From contig NZ_CP019448.1 in the NCBI RefSeq assembly GCF_002951835.1, forward strand, positions 1,116,001 through 1,180,000: 64,000 nt of DNA, given 5' to 3'. The position numbers were made by a program, and so were the translations under genes. The notes beneath the pieces are model-generated. The model was not told the origin of the DNA and did no database searches. It worked only from the letters and a program-made list of their open reading frames with translations. Each line of letters opens with the position of its first letter. The stretch's first letter is position 1. The stretch is from Simonsiella muelleri ATCC 29453 (GTDB lineage: Bacteria; Pseudomonadota; Gammaproteobacteria; Burkholderiales; Neisseriaceae). Of this stretch, positions 43,584 to 52,332 are shown piece after piece.

Positions 43584-44960
43584 ATGAATCTGAATCAAAT
43601 TCGTGAAAAAATTCAAATAATTTTAACCGAAAATGAATTGCCCCAAGACCCAACTTCATTTTTGCTTGACCAGCGTAAACGTTATATCAGTGAAAATTGT
43701 TTGTTGGTTCAACCCAATAGTGTGGAAAGTGTGCAAAAAGTGGTGCGTTTTTGTGCAGAAAATGGCGTTCCCATCACGCCGCAAGGTGGCAATACGGGTT
43801 TGGTGGGTGGTTCGGTGGCGAAAAGTGGTATCTTATTAAATTTAAGTAAATTAAATAAAATTCGTGCCATCAATCTTGCTGACAACACCATCACGGTTGA
43901 TGCAGGTTGTGTGTTGCAAAATGTTCAGGCAGCCGCGCAAGAAGCGGGACGTTTTTTCCCCTTGAGCCTTGCGAGTGAGGGTTCGTGTCAAATTGGTGGC
44001 AATATTGCGTGTAATGCAGGTGGTTTGAACGTGTTGCGATATGGTACGATGCGTGATTTGGTTGTGGGGTTGGAGGTGGTGTTGCCGAATGGTGAATTGA
44101 TTTCACATTTACAACCTTTGCATAAAAATACAACGGGTTATGAATTAAAGCACGTATTTATTGGCAGTGAAGGGACGCTTGGCATCATCACAGGTGCAAC
44201 GCTGAAATTATTTGCGCCAGCCCAAACCACTGAAACGGCGTGGGTAGGGGTGGAGAGCATTCATGATGCAGTTAATTTATTAACATCTATTAAAAATCAG
44301 TTTGCGGAACGCTTATGTAGTTTTGAATTGATGAGTCGTTTTGCACTGCAATTATCATCGAATTTTAGCAAAATAAATCAGCCAGTTGATTCGGATTGGC
44401 ATTTGTTATTAGAATTAACAGATAGCCTAAAACGTGAAGATTTGGGGCATTTGTTGGCTGAATATTTATATCAAAATGGTTATGAAAATAGCGTATTGGC
44501 TCAATCCGAGCAAGAACGCCAAAATTTTTGGACACTACGTGAAAATATTTCAGCCAGTCAGCGTGATTTAGGCGTAAGTATTAAGCATGATATTGCCATG
44601 CCTATTATTCAAGTAGCTGATTTTTTAGAAAATTGTGGTTCTGAATTGCAGCTAGAATATCCAGAGATGCGCATTGTGGTTTTTGGGCATTTGGGTGATG
44701 GTTCATTGCATTACAATACGTTTTTGCCAGTGAAAGATAATCGCGCTTATGAACAAGAAGGCGCAATTAATCAGATTGTTTACCGCCACATTTTAGCGCA
44801 AAATGGCACAATTGCTGCTGAACACGCAATAGGCAGCTTGAAAAAGCATTGGTTGGCGCAGGTTCGCACGGCTGATGAAATTCTATTAATGCGTGCCATC
44901 AAATCGCAGCTTGATCCAAACAATTTATTTAATGCAGACAAATTGTTGCCATCAGTTTAA
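43584..44960 (+). CDS. FAD-binding oxidoreductase, D-2-hydroxyacid dehydrogenase type
   Basis: 458 codons. FAD_binding_4 domain (VPITPQGGNTGLVGGSV, PLSLASEGSCQIGGNIACNA, YELKHVFIGSEGTLGIITGA) and the FAD-oxidase C domain (VVFGHLGDGSLHYN, AAEHAIGSLKKHWL, MRAIKSQLDPNNLFN). The length and the GHLGDGS and EHAIGxxK motifs fit D-lactate/D-2-hydroxyglutarate dehydrogenases of the GlcD class. No GlcE or GlcF partner adjoins, so it may work alone with the quinone pool. The start overlaps a DUS (CTGCCTGAACATG). Confidence 0.85.
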   Translation: MNLNQIREKIQIILTENELPQDPTSFLLDQRKRYISENCLLVQPNSVESVQKVVRFCAENGVPITPQGGNTGLVGGSVAKSGILLNLSKLNKIRAINLADNTITVDAGCVLQNVQAAAQEAGRFFPLSLASEGSCQIGGNIACNAGGLNVLRYGTMRDLVVGLEVVLPNGELISHLQPLHKNTTGYELKHVFIGSEGTLGIITGATLKLFAPAQTTETAWVGVESIHDAVNLLTSIKNQFAERLCSFELMSRFALQLSSNFSKINQPVDSDWHLLLELTDSLKREDLGHLLAEYLYQNGYENSVLAQSEQERQNFWTLRENISASQRDLGVSIKHDIAMPIIQVADFLENCGSELQLEYPEMRIVVFGHLGDGSLHYNTFLPVKDNRAYEQEGAINQIVYRHILAQNGTIAAEHAIGSLKKHWLAQVRTADEILLMRAIKSQLDPNNLFNADKLLPSV

Positions 44961-45020
44961 TGAGCAGTAACTTGACAATTTTTCAGGTTGGCTGTAGAGT
45001 TCTGTTCTTTCGGAATAAAT

Positions 45021-45097
45021 GGCGAATTAGCTCAGTCGGTTAGAGCAGAGGAATCATAATCCTTGTGTCCGGGGTTCGAATCCCTGATTCGCCACCA
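45021..45097 (+). tRNA. tRNA-Met (CAU), elongator type
   Basis: 77 nt including encoded CCA. Acceptor GGCGAAT pairs with ATTCGCC; D-arm AGCTCAGTCGGTTAGAGCA; anticodon loop ATCATAA with CAT; T-arm GGGGTTCGAATCCC. The A-T closing pairs and lack of the initiator's C1-A72 mismatch indicate an elongator. Confidence 0.95.
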
Positions 45098-45104
45098 AAT
45101 TTTT

Positions 45105-45180
<76 letters not shown>

Positions 45181-45189
45181 TATTAAACA

Positions 45190-45224
45190 AAGACTTAACT
45201 TTTTAATGAGTTAAGTCTTTTTTT
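45190..45224 (+). terminator. Terminator of the tRNA operon
   Basis: AAGACTTAAC and GTTAAGTCTT form a perfect 10-bp stem, followed by TTTTT. Confidence 0.88.
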
Positions 45225-45303
45225 ATTTCCTTTTCGTGGGGTTAATAATGAGGTAGACAAAATTTTGACTATATTCAGATTCCATCAGAAGAAATTAGAA
45301 TAT

Positions 45304-45859
45304 ACTTCCTGCGAAACTTTTTCTTTGTTAGAATACTTACATAAACTACGAAAATAGAAAAAGTTTCACAGAGATTAAATTTAAACGATTAGTAGGTGTG
45401 AAAAGAGAAACTTTTGCACAAATGCTTCAAATAATTATGGCAACTTTACAGTATCTACGTGAATACAGCACTTACGAACAAATTGCTGCTGATTTTGGCA
45501 TTCACTAAAGTAATTTAATCTGCATTTGAACGATACAACGTTTGGGCGAGTATATGATTTTAATTTATTTAAATCAACTTTAGCAGACAGTGGTTATCAA
45601 GGTATTACTAAATTATACCCATAAGCCCAAACACCCATTAAATCCAGCAAAAATCATCAGCTACATAGAAGAAAAAGCATTTAATTACCATCTTTCTAGC
45701 CAAAGAATACAGGTAGAAAATACTACATTGGCTAAATTTAAGAGATTCAAAGTATTATCTTGCCGTTATCGTAATCATCGCAAACGATTAGGATGACGCT
45801 TGAACCTTATTGCTGGAATTATCAACACAGAGAGCTTGAGTTTTAGTTTCTCAGGAAGT
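45304..45859 (+). pseudogene. Degenerate IS5-family element with DDE transposase fragments
   Basis: Terminal inverted repeats ACTTCCTGCGAAACT (45304-45318) and AGTTTCTCAGGAAGT (45845-45859) bound a 556-bp remnant. Transposase pieces lie in shifting frames: FKRLVGVKRETFAQMLQ and YLREYSTYEQIAADFGIH, then LADSGYQGITKLYP, and HPLNPAKI, VENTTLAKFKRFKVLSCRYR, NLIAGI. Stops, frameshifts and an internal deletion make it dead. It belongs to a different IS5 branch from the 851-bp element. Confidence 0.8.
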
Positions 45860-45874
45860 CTATTGTTATGAAAT

Positions 45875-46282
45875 ATGAAAAATTTAATAATTAAAACACT
45901 AAAGTTCCTTGATAAGGACGAAGTTTTTAGATGGGTATTGTTAATACTAACAGGTATATATGTATGGGTAAGTTGGGTAAAATTAGATGATATTGCTGAA
46001 GAAAAGGCGAAAATAGCATCTAATATTCAAGAAGACTGTGCATATGTAGTATCTGCTTCCCCACAAAAACACAGGTGGATTCTTTCTATTGGCAGCCGAA
46101 GTTCTTTTAAAGGGTATGAGGTAGATAGTATAACTAAAATACCAAAAACATTTCCTTTTTTTAAAAAAAGAGGAGAGTTCTATACATCGTTACACCATGA
46201 TGATAAAACCTGTCATAAAGTGAAGTATATTCGAATAAATTGGATTATTGTTAGAAGAACTTATATATATGATATTATTTAA
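45875..46282 (+). CDS. Hypothetical single-pass membrane protein
   Basis: 135 codons. One helix near the N-terminus (WVLLILTGIYVWVSWV) is followed by a hydrophilic, basic domain (SPQKHRWILSIGSRSSFKGY, PFFKKRGEFYTSLHHDD). AT-rich codon use like the rest of the island. It ends 5 bp before an IS1-like remnant, so the original 3' end may be lost. No family recognised. Confidence 0.5.
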   Translation: MKNLIIKTLKFLDKDEVFRWVLLILTGIYVWVSWVKLDDIAEEKAKIASNIQEDCAYVVSASPQKHRWILSIGSRSSFKGYEVDSITKIPKTFPFFKKRGEFYTSLHHDDKTCHKVKYIRINWIIVRRTYIYDII

Positions 46283-46286
46283 TTTT

Positions 46287-46801
46287 GGTAGTGCCCTGAA
46301 AAAGGTGTTTAATCTAAATTCTATTTTTCTGACGTTTACGCCAATGACAAGCATTGATGTAGGCAAAGCCAATCCAATGGCGAATAGCACAATTATTGAC
46401 TTCAATGGCTTGGGTATGCTGTTTACCTGCCCACCGTTCATTAGTATCTGCAAAAACAGTATCAAAGGATTGCCAATGATCACTCGCAATACAGTCATAG
46501 GTAATGTTTTGCTCTTTTAAACGTTGTTTTAATTCAAAAGCCATTTTCAAATCATGCTTACCCCAAACAAAGGCAACCATTTGACCTGTTTATCTGGTGA
46601 TAGGCATAAAAATGAAACGCCTTGCGCAATCTTCGCAAGCATAACGTTGTTTTTGATTGTCATCAAAGCCATTTTTCTTTATATTGTGTCCTTTGCAGTG
46701 ATGACAATAAACGGTAATTTGTGTATGCACAACTCAAATATACCTTGTTCTCACTGCTTTTTGTTTGGAATTTTTTATAGCACCTTTTTCAGGACACCAT
46801 C
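46287..46801 (-). mobile_element. IS1-family element, internally deleted and frameshifted
   Basis: IS1-like ends: GGTAGTGCCCTGAAAAAGGTG (46287 on) and, inverted, CACCTTTTTCAGGACACCATC (to 46801). On the minus strand, insA-like code (QITVYCHHCKGHNIKKNGFD, RYACEDCARRF) is followed by insB-like code (VAFVWGKHDLKMAFELKQRL, DCIASDHWQSF, QAIEVNNCAIRHWIGFA). At 515 bp it is shorter than a full IS1 (about 770). Inactive. The same family left a fragment at 14046-14266. Confidence 0.78.
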
Positions 46802-46830
46802 AAATTTTTCATTTAAGAAAGTAATTAAAA

Positions 46831-47643
46831 TTGAAAAAAATAAATAAAAAATTTTTGATTTGTATTCTTTTTATTATAGCATTTGGATTTTATTATTTTC
46901 GTATTTTTCTCTCTCCCTTACAAATTTTAAGTATTAGTGAAATTGAGAAAAATAAGCAAGGTATTTGCTTGGCGGAAAATCGTAAATTAAGTGAAGATGA
47001 ATTACTTAATCGTGGTATGCAGAGCTATTTTAAATATTTACAGACAGCAAAAATATCACTAGATGAAGCAAATGAAGTACAGATCCCAAAATGCCCAGAA
47101 AATTGTATAATTACTCAATTAGAAAATTATAATTTATTAGATTATTTGAGGTTAAATAAATTAAATTATAAAGAAAACCACAAAGGTAAAAGAATTATCC
47201 CACAGGGAGTAAAAATTAATTCATTTCCAATTAATCAATTTGGGAATTATATAAATTTTAGAAATAAACAAAATAATTTGTTTAGTTTATATGCTAGTCA
47301 AAATAGATGGGACGATTTTTATCCAAATGATTGTTGTGAAGTAAATACATTAGATTTTTATAAAAAAAATGGACTTTCATTAGAGAATGCCCCTAAATAT
47401 TGGCGTAGTATCGGTAAAGGAAATTTTTATCTAACTATTAAATATTTAAGTATAAATGCAGATACTGGAAAATCAATTATATTGGATTATGAAACAATTT
47501 CTTTGGATAATTACGGTAATATTAATAAAAAATATTTTAATGAAAAGAATAATAATGATGATTTAAAAAAACTAGCATTACAGATTTCAATTTTTTTGGT
47601 ATTTAGGAGAATGGAATTATATTCCGAAAGAGAAATTAGATAA
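46831..47643 (+). CDS. Hypothetical membrane-anchored protein, frameshifted at a T7 tract
   Basis: 270 codons from a TTG start; no ATG or good ribosome site is seen. N-terminal anchor FLICILFIIAFGFYYFRIF. Hydrophilic, Asn/Lys-rich body with cysteines at KCPENC and NDCCEVN. At the T7 run 47591-47597 one added T would let the frame continue as FFWYLGEWNYIPKEKLDNQ and on to DILDWK, stop at 47762-47764, giving about 310 residues. The current end (VFRRMELYSEREIR) therefore looks like a shifted tail. Unrecognised family; very low GC suggests foreign origin. Confidence 0.5.
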   Translation: MKKINKKFLICILFIIAFGFYYFRIFLSPLQILSISEIEKNKQGICLAENRKLSEDELLNRGMQSYFKYLQTAKISLDEANEVQIPKCPENCIITQLENYNLLDYLRLNKLNYKENHKGKRIIPQGVKINSFPINQFGNYINFRNKQNNLFSLYASQNRWDDFYPNDCCEVNTLDFYKKNGLSLENAPKYWRSIGKGNFYLTIKYLSINADTGKSIILDYETISLDNYGNINKKYFNEKNNNDDLKKLALQISIFLVFRRMELYSEREIR

Positions 47644-47810
47644 TCAATGTGTTCTAATGGATAGTAAATTACCACATTTTCTTAAAGGATATGAATTAGT
47701 TGCCTATAATGATCAACTATATTTTTGTAATTTGAAATTAGGAGACATATTAGATTGGAAATAAGGAAATTTATTTCTTTTAATAACATGTAATTTTATG
47801 GAGTTTTAAA

Positions 47811-48041
47811 ATGGCTAATTTAAAGTTAGATTTGTCGCAAGATTATGCAACACAAATGCTATCTTTTTATTTGTATGGTGAGGAAGGTAGCGGTAAAGTT
47901 ATTAGACCTAGCCAAATTGCAGATAGTAAATGGATAAGAACAAAAGATTTAACTGTTGATGTTGATTCAGTTGATTTTTTAGAAAAAACAGGATTAAAAA
48001 ATTTTAATCCATACGAATTTTATGTCATTAGGGGCTATTGA
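47811..48041 (+). CDS. Hypothetical gene truncated by IS insertion
   Basis: 76 codons, of which the last three (RGY) come from the IS left end; the native sequence stops at NPYEFYVI. GGAG lies 8-9 nt before the ATG. The remaining part (LKLDLSQDYATQMLSFYLYG, DVDSVDFLEKTGL) shows no known motif. Removing the IS and one TA leaves a frame that runs into cas9, so its true end was probably also lost by a deletion. It could be a small immunity-type gene, but nothing proves that. Confidence 0.45.
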   Translation: MANLKLDLSQDYATQMLSFYLYGEEGSGKVIRPSQIADSKWIRTKDLTVDVDSVDFLEKTGLKNFNPYEFYVIRGY

Positions 48042-48106
48042 CAATTCAAAAAAAGAGGCAAAGGATTTAAGATATTGTTTCCACGCAACCATCCCAAACC
48101 TTTGCC

Positions 48107-48793
48107 ATGTCCCGAAACACGCTTACAAATGAAACATGGTCAAGACTGTTGCCTATTTTGAAACAGCTTGGCATTTATCGCAAGAAAAATTTACGCAAAA
48201 CAGTAGAAGGTATCCTATTTCGCTTACGTACAGGCTGCCAATGGGCTGATATACCTAGTTATTTTGGTAAAGCAAACAGCCTTTACCAAAGTTTCAATCG
48301 CTGGTCTAAACGCGGTATTTTTACCCGATTATTCAAACATTTGGTAGATACACCCGATATGGAATGGGTCTTTATGGACGGTAGCCATATCCGCGTTCAT
48401 CAACACGGTATGGGTAAACAATCCATTACGCATCAAGCTGTTGGTAAGAGTATCGGTGGTCATACGTCTAAAATTCATTTAGCGGTTGATGCTTGTGGTA
48501 ATCCAATTGAATTTATCATTACAGCTGGTAATGTAAATGATATTGTTGTTGCGCCTGATTTATTGGCACAATTGGATTTAAGTGATAATGAAACCGTGTG
48601 TGCTGATAGGGGTTTTGACAGTGATACTTTTCGTCGGTTAATTCAGTCTAAACAAAGTAAAGCCAATATTCCATATAAGAAAAATAGAGAACATCTTAAT
48701 GTGGGCACAGATTGGTATTTATATAAAATCAGGCACTTGGTAGAAAACGCTTTTGCACGATTAAAGCATTTTCGTGCGCTGGCAACACGGTAG
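48107..48793 (+). pseudogene. IS5-family transposase with premature stop
   Basis: Identical to the transposase at 5920-6675 over the first 228 codons (one silent difference). A TAC to TAG change in ATRYDKLKR then stops it 23 codons early. All three DDE residues precede the stop, so some activity cannot be excluded, but the conserved C-terminal block is missing. Confidence 0.85.
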
Positions 48794-48841
48794 GATAAAT
48801 TAAAACGTAATTATGAAAGTACCGTGTCATTAGCTTGTGCT

Positions 48842-48869
48842 TTGATTTGGTTGAAATTATAGCTAAAAT
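48842..48869 (+). promoter_or_regulatory. Possible outward promoter at the IS right end
   Basis: TTGATT, 16 bp, TAAAAT, pointing into cas9. Transcription would start near 48876, about 40 nt before the cas9 ATG. The intact copy carries the same boxes 5' of the DUF4870 gene. Assignment rests on box similarity only. Confidence 0.35.
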
Positions 48870-48916
48870 GTCATTAGCCCCTATGATTTTGTCAATTAAA
48901 TTCTTACTGAGGATTC

Positions 48917-51900
48917 ATGATGATGGAAAAATTTCACTATGTATTGGGTTTGGATTTGGGTATCGCCTCTGTGGGGTGGGCTGCCATTGAAATTGACAAG
49001 GAAACCGAAACATCAATCGGTTTATTGGATTGCGGTGTCAGAACATTTGAACGTGCAGAAGTACCCAAAACAGGCGATTCTCTTGCCAAAGCTCGCCGTG
49101 AAGCCAGAAGTACTCGCCGTTTAATTCGCAGACGTTCGCATCGCTTATTACGTTTAAAACGTTTATTGAAACGTGAAATTTTCAGGCAGCCTGAAACGTT
49201 TAAAGACTTACCAATCAATGCTTGGCAATTGCGTGTTAAAGGCTTGGATAGTCGGTTGAATGAATATGAATGGGCGGCCGTTTTATTGCATTTGGTGAAG
49301 CATCGCGGTTATTTATCGCAACGCAAAAGCGAAATGAGCGAAACAGACAGCAAATCTGAAATGGGCAGATTACTGGCAGGTGTGGCGGAAAATCACCAAC
49401 TTTTACAACAAGAACAATATCGTACACCAGCCGAATTAGCACTCAAAAAATTTGTGAAACATTTTCGCAATAAAGGTGGCGATTATGCACACACTTTCAA
49501 CCGTTTGGATTTGCAAGCCGAATTGCATTTATTGTTTCAAAAACAACGTGAATTAGGCAATCCATTCACTTCACCAGAATTGGAACGGCAAGTTGATGAT
49601 TTGTTGATGACGCAGCGCAGTGCTTTACAAGGTGATGCGATTTTGAAAATGTTGGGTCATTGTGGGTTTGAACCTGAACAATTCAAAGCAGCGAAAAACA
49701 CATTCAGTGCCGAACGTTTTATTTGGTTGACAAAACTCAATAATCTTCGCATTCAAGACCAAGGCAAAGAACGTGCGTTAACTGCCGATGAGCGTACCAA
49801 ATTGTTGGACGAGCCTTATAAAAAAAGTAAATTGACTTACGCACAAGTTCGCAAATTATTAAGCTTGCCTCAAACTGCTATTTTTAAAGGTTTGCGTTAT
49901 GATTTGGAACATGACAAAAAAGCAGAAAACAGTACGTTGATGGAAATGAAATCCTATCACAACATCCGCCAAACATTGGAAAAATCAGGTTTGAAAACAG
50001 AATGGCAAAGTATTGCCACGCAGCCTGAAATTTTAGATGCAATTGGCACGGCGTTTTCCATTTATAAAACCGATGAAGATATTTCGCATGAATTAAAAAC
50101 GTGCAGGCTGCCTGAAAACGTATTGAATGAATTACTGAAAAACATCAATTTTGATGGATTCATTCAATTATCGTTGACTGCATTACGCAAAATTTTGCCC
50201 TTGATGGAACAAGGCTACCGTTATGATGAAGCGTGTACCCAAATTTACGGTAATCATCATTCAGGCAGCTTGCAACAAGAATCAAAGCAATTTTTGCCAC
50301 ATATTCCGATTGATGATGTCCGAAATCCTGTGGTGTTCCGTACTTTGACCCAAGCAAGAAAAGTGGTGAATGCGATTATTCGTCGGTATGGTTCGCCAGC
50401 TCGTGTGCATATTGAGATGGCGCGTGAATTGGGTAAGTCTAAATCAGACCGTGACCGAATTGAAAAACAACAACAAAAAAATAAAAAAGAACGTGAAAAC
50501 GCAGTCGCCAAATTCAAAGAAGATTTCCCTGATTTTGTGGGCGAACCCAGAGGGAAAGATATTTTGAAAATGCGTTTGTATGAACAACAACACGGCAAAT
50601 GTTTGTATTCGGGTCATGATATTGATATTAATCGATTGAATGAAAAAGGTTATGTTGAAATTGACCATGCCCTGCCATTTTCACGGACTTGGGATGATAG
50701 TCAAAATAATAAAGTTTTGGTACTTGGCAGCGAAAACCAAAATAAACGCAATCAAACGCCTGATGAATATTTGGACGGTGCAAACAATAGCCAACGTTGG
50801 CTTGAATTTCAAGCGCGTGTACAAACTTGTCATTTTTCTTACGGTAAAAAACAACGCATTCAATTAGCCAAATTAGACGATGAAACCGAAAAAGGATTTT
50901 TAGAACGCAATCTAAATGATACGCGGTATATTGCTCGTTTTATGTGTCAATTTGTCCAAGAAAATTTATATTTGACAGGTAAAGGAAAACGTCTTGTTTT
51001 TGCATCAAACGGCGGAATGACCGCAACATTGAGAAATTTATGGGGTTTGAGAAAAGTCCGTGAAGACAACGACCGCCATCATGCTCTTGATGCGATTGTG
51101 GTGGCGTGTTCCACTGCTTCTATGCAACAAAAAATAACCAAAGCATTTCAACGCCATGAAAGCATTGAATATGTGGATACCGAAACGGGCGAAGTAAAAT
51201 TTCGTATTCCACAGCCTTGGGATTTTTTCCGTCAGGAAGTGATGATTCGTGTGTTCAGCGACCAACCGTGTGAAGATTTGGTAGAAAAATTGTCGGCTCG
51301 TCCCGAAGCTTTGCATGACAACGTAACGCCTTTATTTGTCTCGCGTGCACCAAATCGCAAAATGTCGGGGCAAGGGCATTTGGAAACCATCAAATCTGCA
51401 AAAAGGCTGTCTGAAGAAAACAGTATGGTTAAAAAACCATTAACCACATTGAAATTAAAAGATATTCCAGAAATCGTAGGCTACCCGAGTCGTGAACCTC
51501 AATTGTATGCCGCATTGAAAACACGTTTAGAAACGCATGATGATGACCCAATTAAAGCCTTTGCCAAACCCTTTTACAAACCCAATAAAAATGGTGAATT
51601 GGGGGCGTTGGTTCGATCGGTGCGTGTGAAAGGTGTACAAAATACGGGTGTAATGGTTCATGATGGCAAAGGCATTGCCGATAATGCCACAATGGTTCGT
51701 GTTGATGTCTATACCAAAGCGGGCAAAAATTACCTTGTTCCTGTGTATGTTTGGCAGGTGGCTCAAGGAATTTTGCCAAATCGGGCGGTTACTTCTGGCA
51801 AAAGTGAAGCAGATTGGGATTTAATTGATGAAAGTTTTGAATTTAAATTTTCGCTGTCTCGTGGGGATTTAGTGGAAATGATTAGCAATAAAGGAAGAAT

Positions 51901-52114
51901 TTTTGGTTATTACAATGGGTTAGATCGTGCAAATGGAAGTATTGGGATTCGTGAACATGATTTGGAAAAGTCCAAAGGAAAAGATGGTGTTCATCGTGTT
52001 GGCGTGAAAACCGCCACCGCATTCAACAAATACCACGTTGACCCACTTGGTAAAGAAATTCATCGGTGTTCATCTGAACCACGCCCCACATTAAAAATCA
52101 AATCCAAGAAATAA
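48917..52114 (+). CDS. cas9: CRISPR-associated endonuclease Cas9, type II-C
   Basis: 1065 codons, about N. meningitidis size (1082). GAGGA lies 3-10 nt before ATGATGATG. RuvC-I Asp13 in YVLGLDLGIASVGWA; Arg-rich bridge helix (ARREARSTRRLIRRRSHRLL); a compact REC lobe; RuvC-II Glu500 in VHIEMARELGKS; HNH His584 in YVEIDHALPFSRTWDD with NNKVL; RuvC-III in DRHHALDAIVVAC (His722, Asp725). The C-terminal PAM-interacting part ends KIKSKK. All catalytic residues are present. RNA-guided cleavage of foreign DNA. Two in-frame DUS encode RQPE and CRLPENV. cas1 is missing and cas2 truncated downstream; the IS upstream may have replaced the native promoter. Confidence 0.96.
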   Translation: MMMEKFHYVLGLDLGIASVGWAAIEIDKETETSIGLLDCGVRTFERAEVPKTGDSLAKARREARSTRRLIRRRSHRLLRLKRLLKREIFRQPETFKDLPINAWQLRVKGLDSRLNEYEWAAVLLHLVKHRGYLSQRKSEMSETDSKSEMGRLLAGVAENHQLLQQEQYRTPAELALKKFVKHFRNKGGDYAHTFNRLDLQAELHLLFQKQRELGNPFTSPELERQVDDLLMTQRSALQGDAILKMLGHCGFEPEQFKAAKNTFSAERFIWLTKLNNLRIQDQGKERALTADERTKLLDEPYKKSKLTYAQVRKLLSLPQTAIFKGLRYDLEHDKKAENSTLMEMKSYHNIRQTLEKSGLKTEWQSIATQPEILDAIGTAFSIYKTDEDISHELKTCRLPENVLNELLKNINFDGFIQLSLTALRKILPLMEQGYRYDEACTQIYGNHHSGSLQQESKQFLPHIPIDDVRNPVVFRTLTQARKVVNAIIRRYGSPARVHIEMARELGKSKSDRDRIEKQQQKNKKERENAVAKFKEDFPDFVGEPRGKDILKMRLYEQQHGKCLYSGHDIDINRLNEKGYVEIDHALPFSRTWDDSQNNKVLVLGSENQNKRNQTPDEYLDGANNSQRWLEFQARVQTCHFSYGKKQRIQLAKLDDETEKGFLERNLNDTRYIARFMCQFVQENLYLTGKGKRLVFASNGGMTATLRNLWGLRKVREDNDRHHALDAIVVACSTASMQQKITKAFQRHESIEYVDTETGEVKFRIPQPWDFFRQEVMIRVFSDQPCEDLVEKLSARPEALHDNVTPLFVSRAPNRKMSGQGHLETIKSAKRLSEENSMVKKPLTTLKLKDIPEIVGYPSREPQLYAALKTRLETHDDDPIKAFAKPFYKPNKNGELGALVRSVRVKGVQNTGVMVHDGKGIADNATMVRVDVYTKAGKNYLVPVYVWQVAQGILPNRAVTSGKSEADWDLIDESFEFKFSLSRGDLVEMISNKGRIFGYYNGLDRANGSIGIREHDLEKSKGKDGVHRVGVKTATAFNKYHVDPLGKEIHRCSSEPRPTLKIKSKK

Positions 52115-52121
52115 TCTAAAT

Positions 52122-52170
52122 GGTTATGCTTTTATCTCAATCAAGCGGATAAAAGCATAACCGTTTTTTT
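52122..52170 (+). terminator. Terminator after cas9
   Basis: GGTTATGCTTTTATC and GATAAAAGCATAACC form a perfect 15-bp stem with an 11-nt loop, followed by G and seven T. It would separate cas9 from cas2. Confidence 0.9.
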
Positions 52171-52180
52171 CAGGCTGCCT

Positions 52181-52332
52181 GAAACCTTTGCAAAACCCAT
52201 TCCCACGAATGCTGGAATCTAATAGCAAAATTTAGATAATTGATTTTATTTGATTGATTAAAAATCTATTTAAGATTGAAAATGGATTAACGCTTACGTG
52301 GTAATGATGACGGATAGTTTTGCAAAGGTTTC
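52181..52332. mobile_element. Miniature inverted-repeat element, family B, at the cas1/cas2 deletion junction
   Basis: GAAACCTTTGCAAAAC (52181-52196) and GTTTTGCAAAGGTTTC (52317-52332) are perfect 16-bp inverted repeats around 120 bp of non-coding DNA. Just inside the left end, ATTCCCACGAATGCTGGAAT resembles the neisserial dRS3 repeat (ATTCCC-N8-GGGAAT) with one mismatch. The cas2 remnant starts at the very next base. Confidence 0.75.

Larger units (their letters stand above)
48031..48881 (+). mobile_element. IS5-family insertion sequence, second copy (851 bp), 35 bp upstream of cas9
   Basis: Left end GGGGCTATTGACA (one mismatch to the first copy), right end TGTCATTAGCCCC, TA on both sides. 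Same length and almost the same sequence as 5844-6694, so the copies separated recently. Confidence 0.92.
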
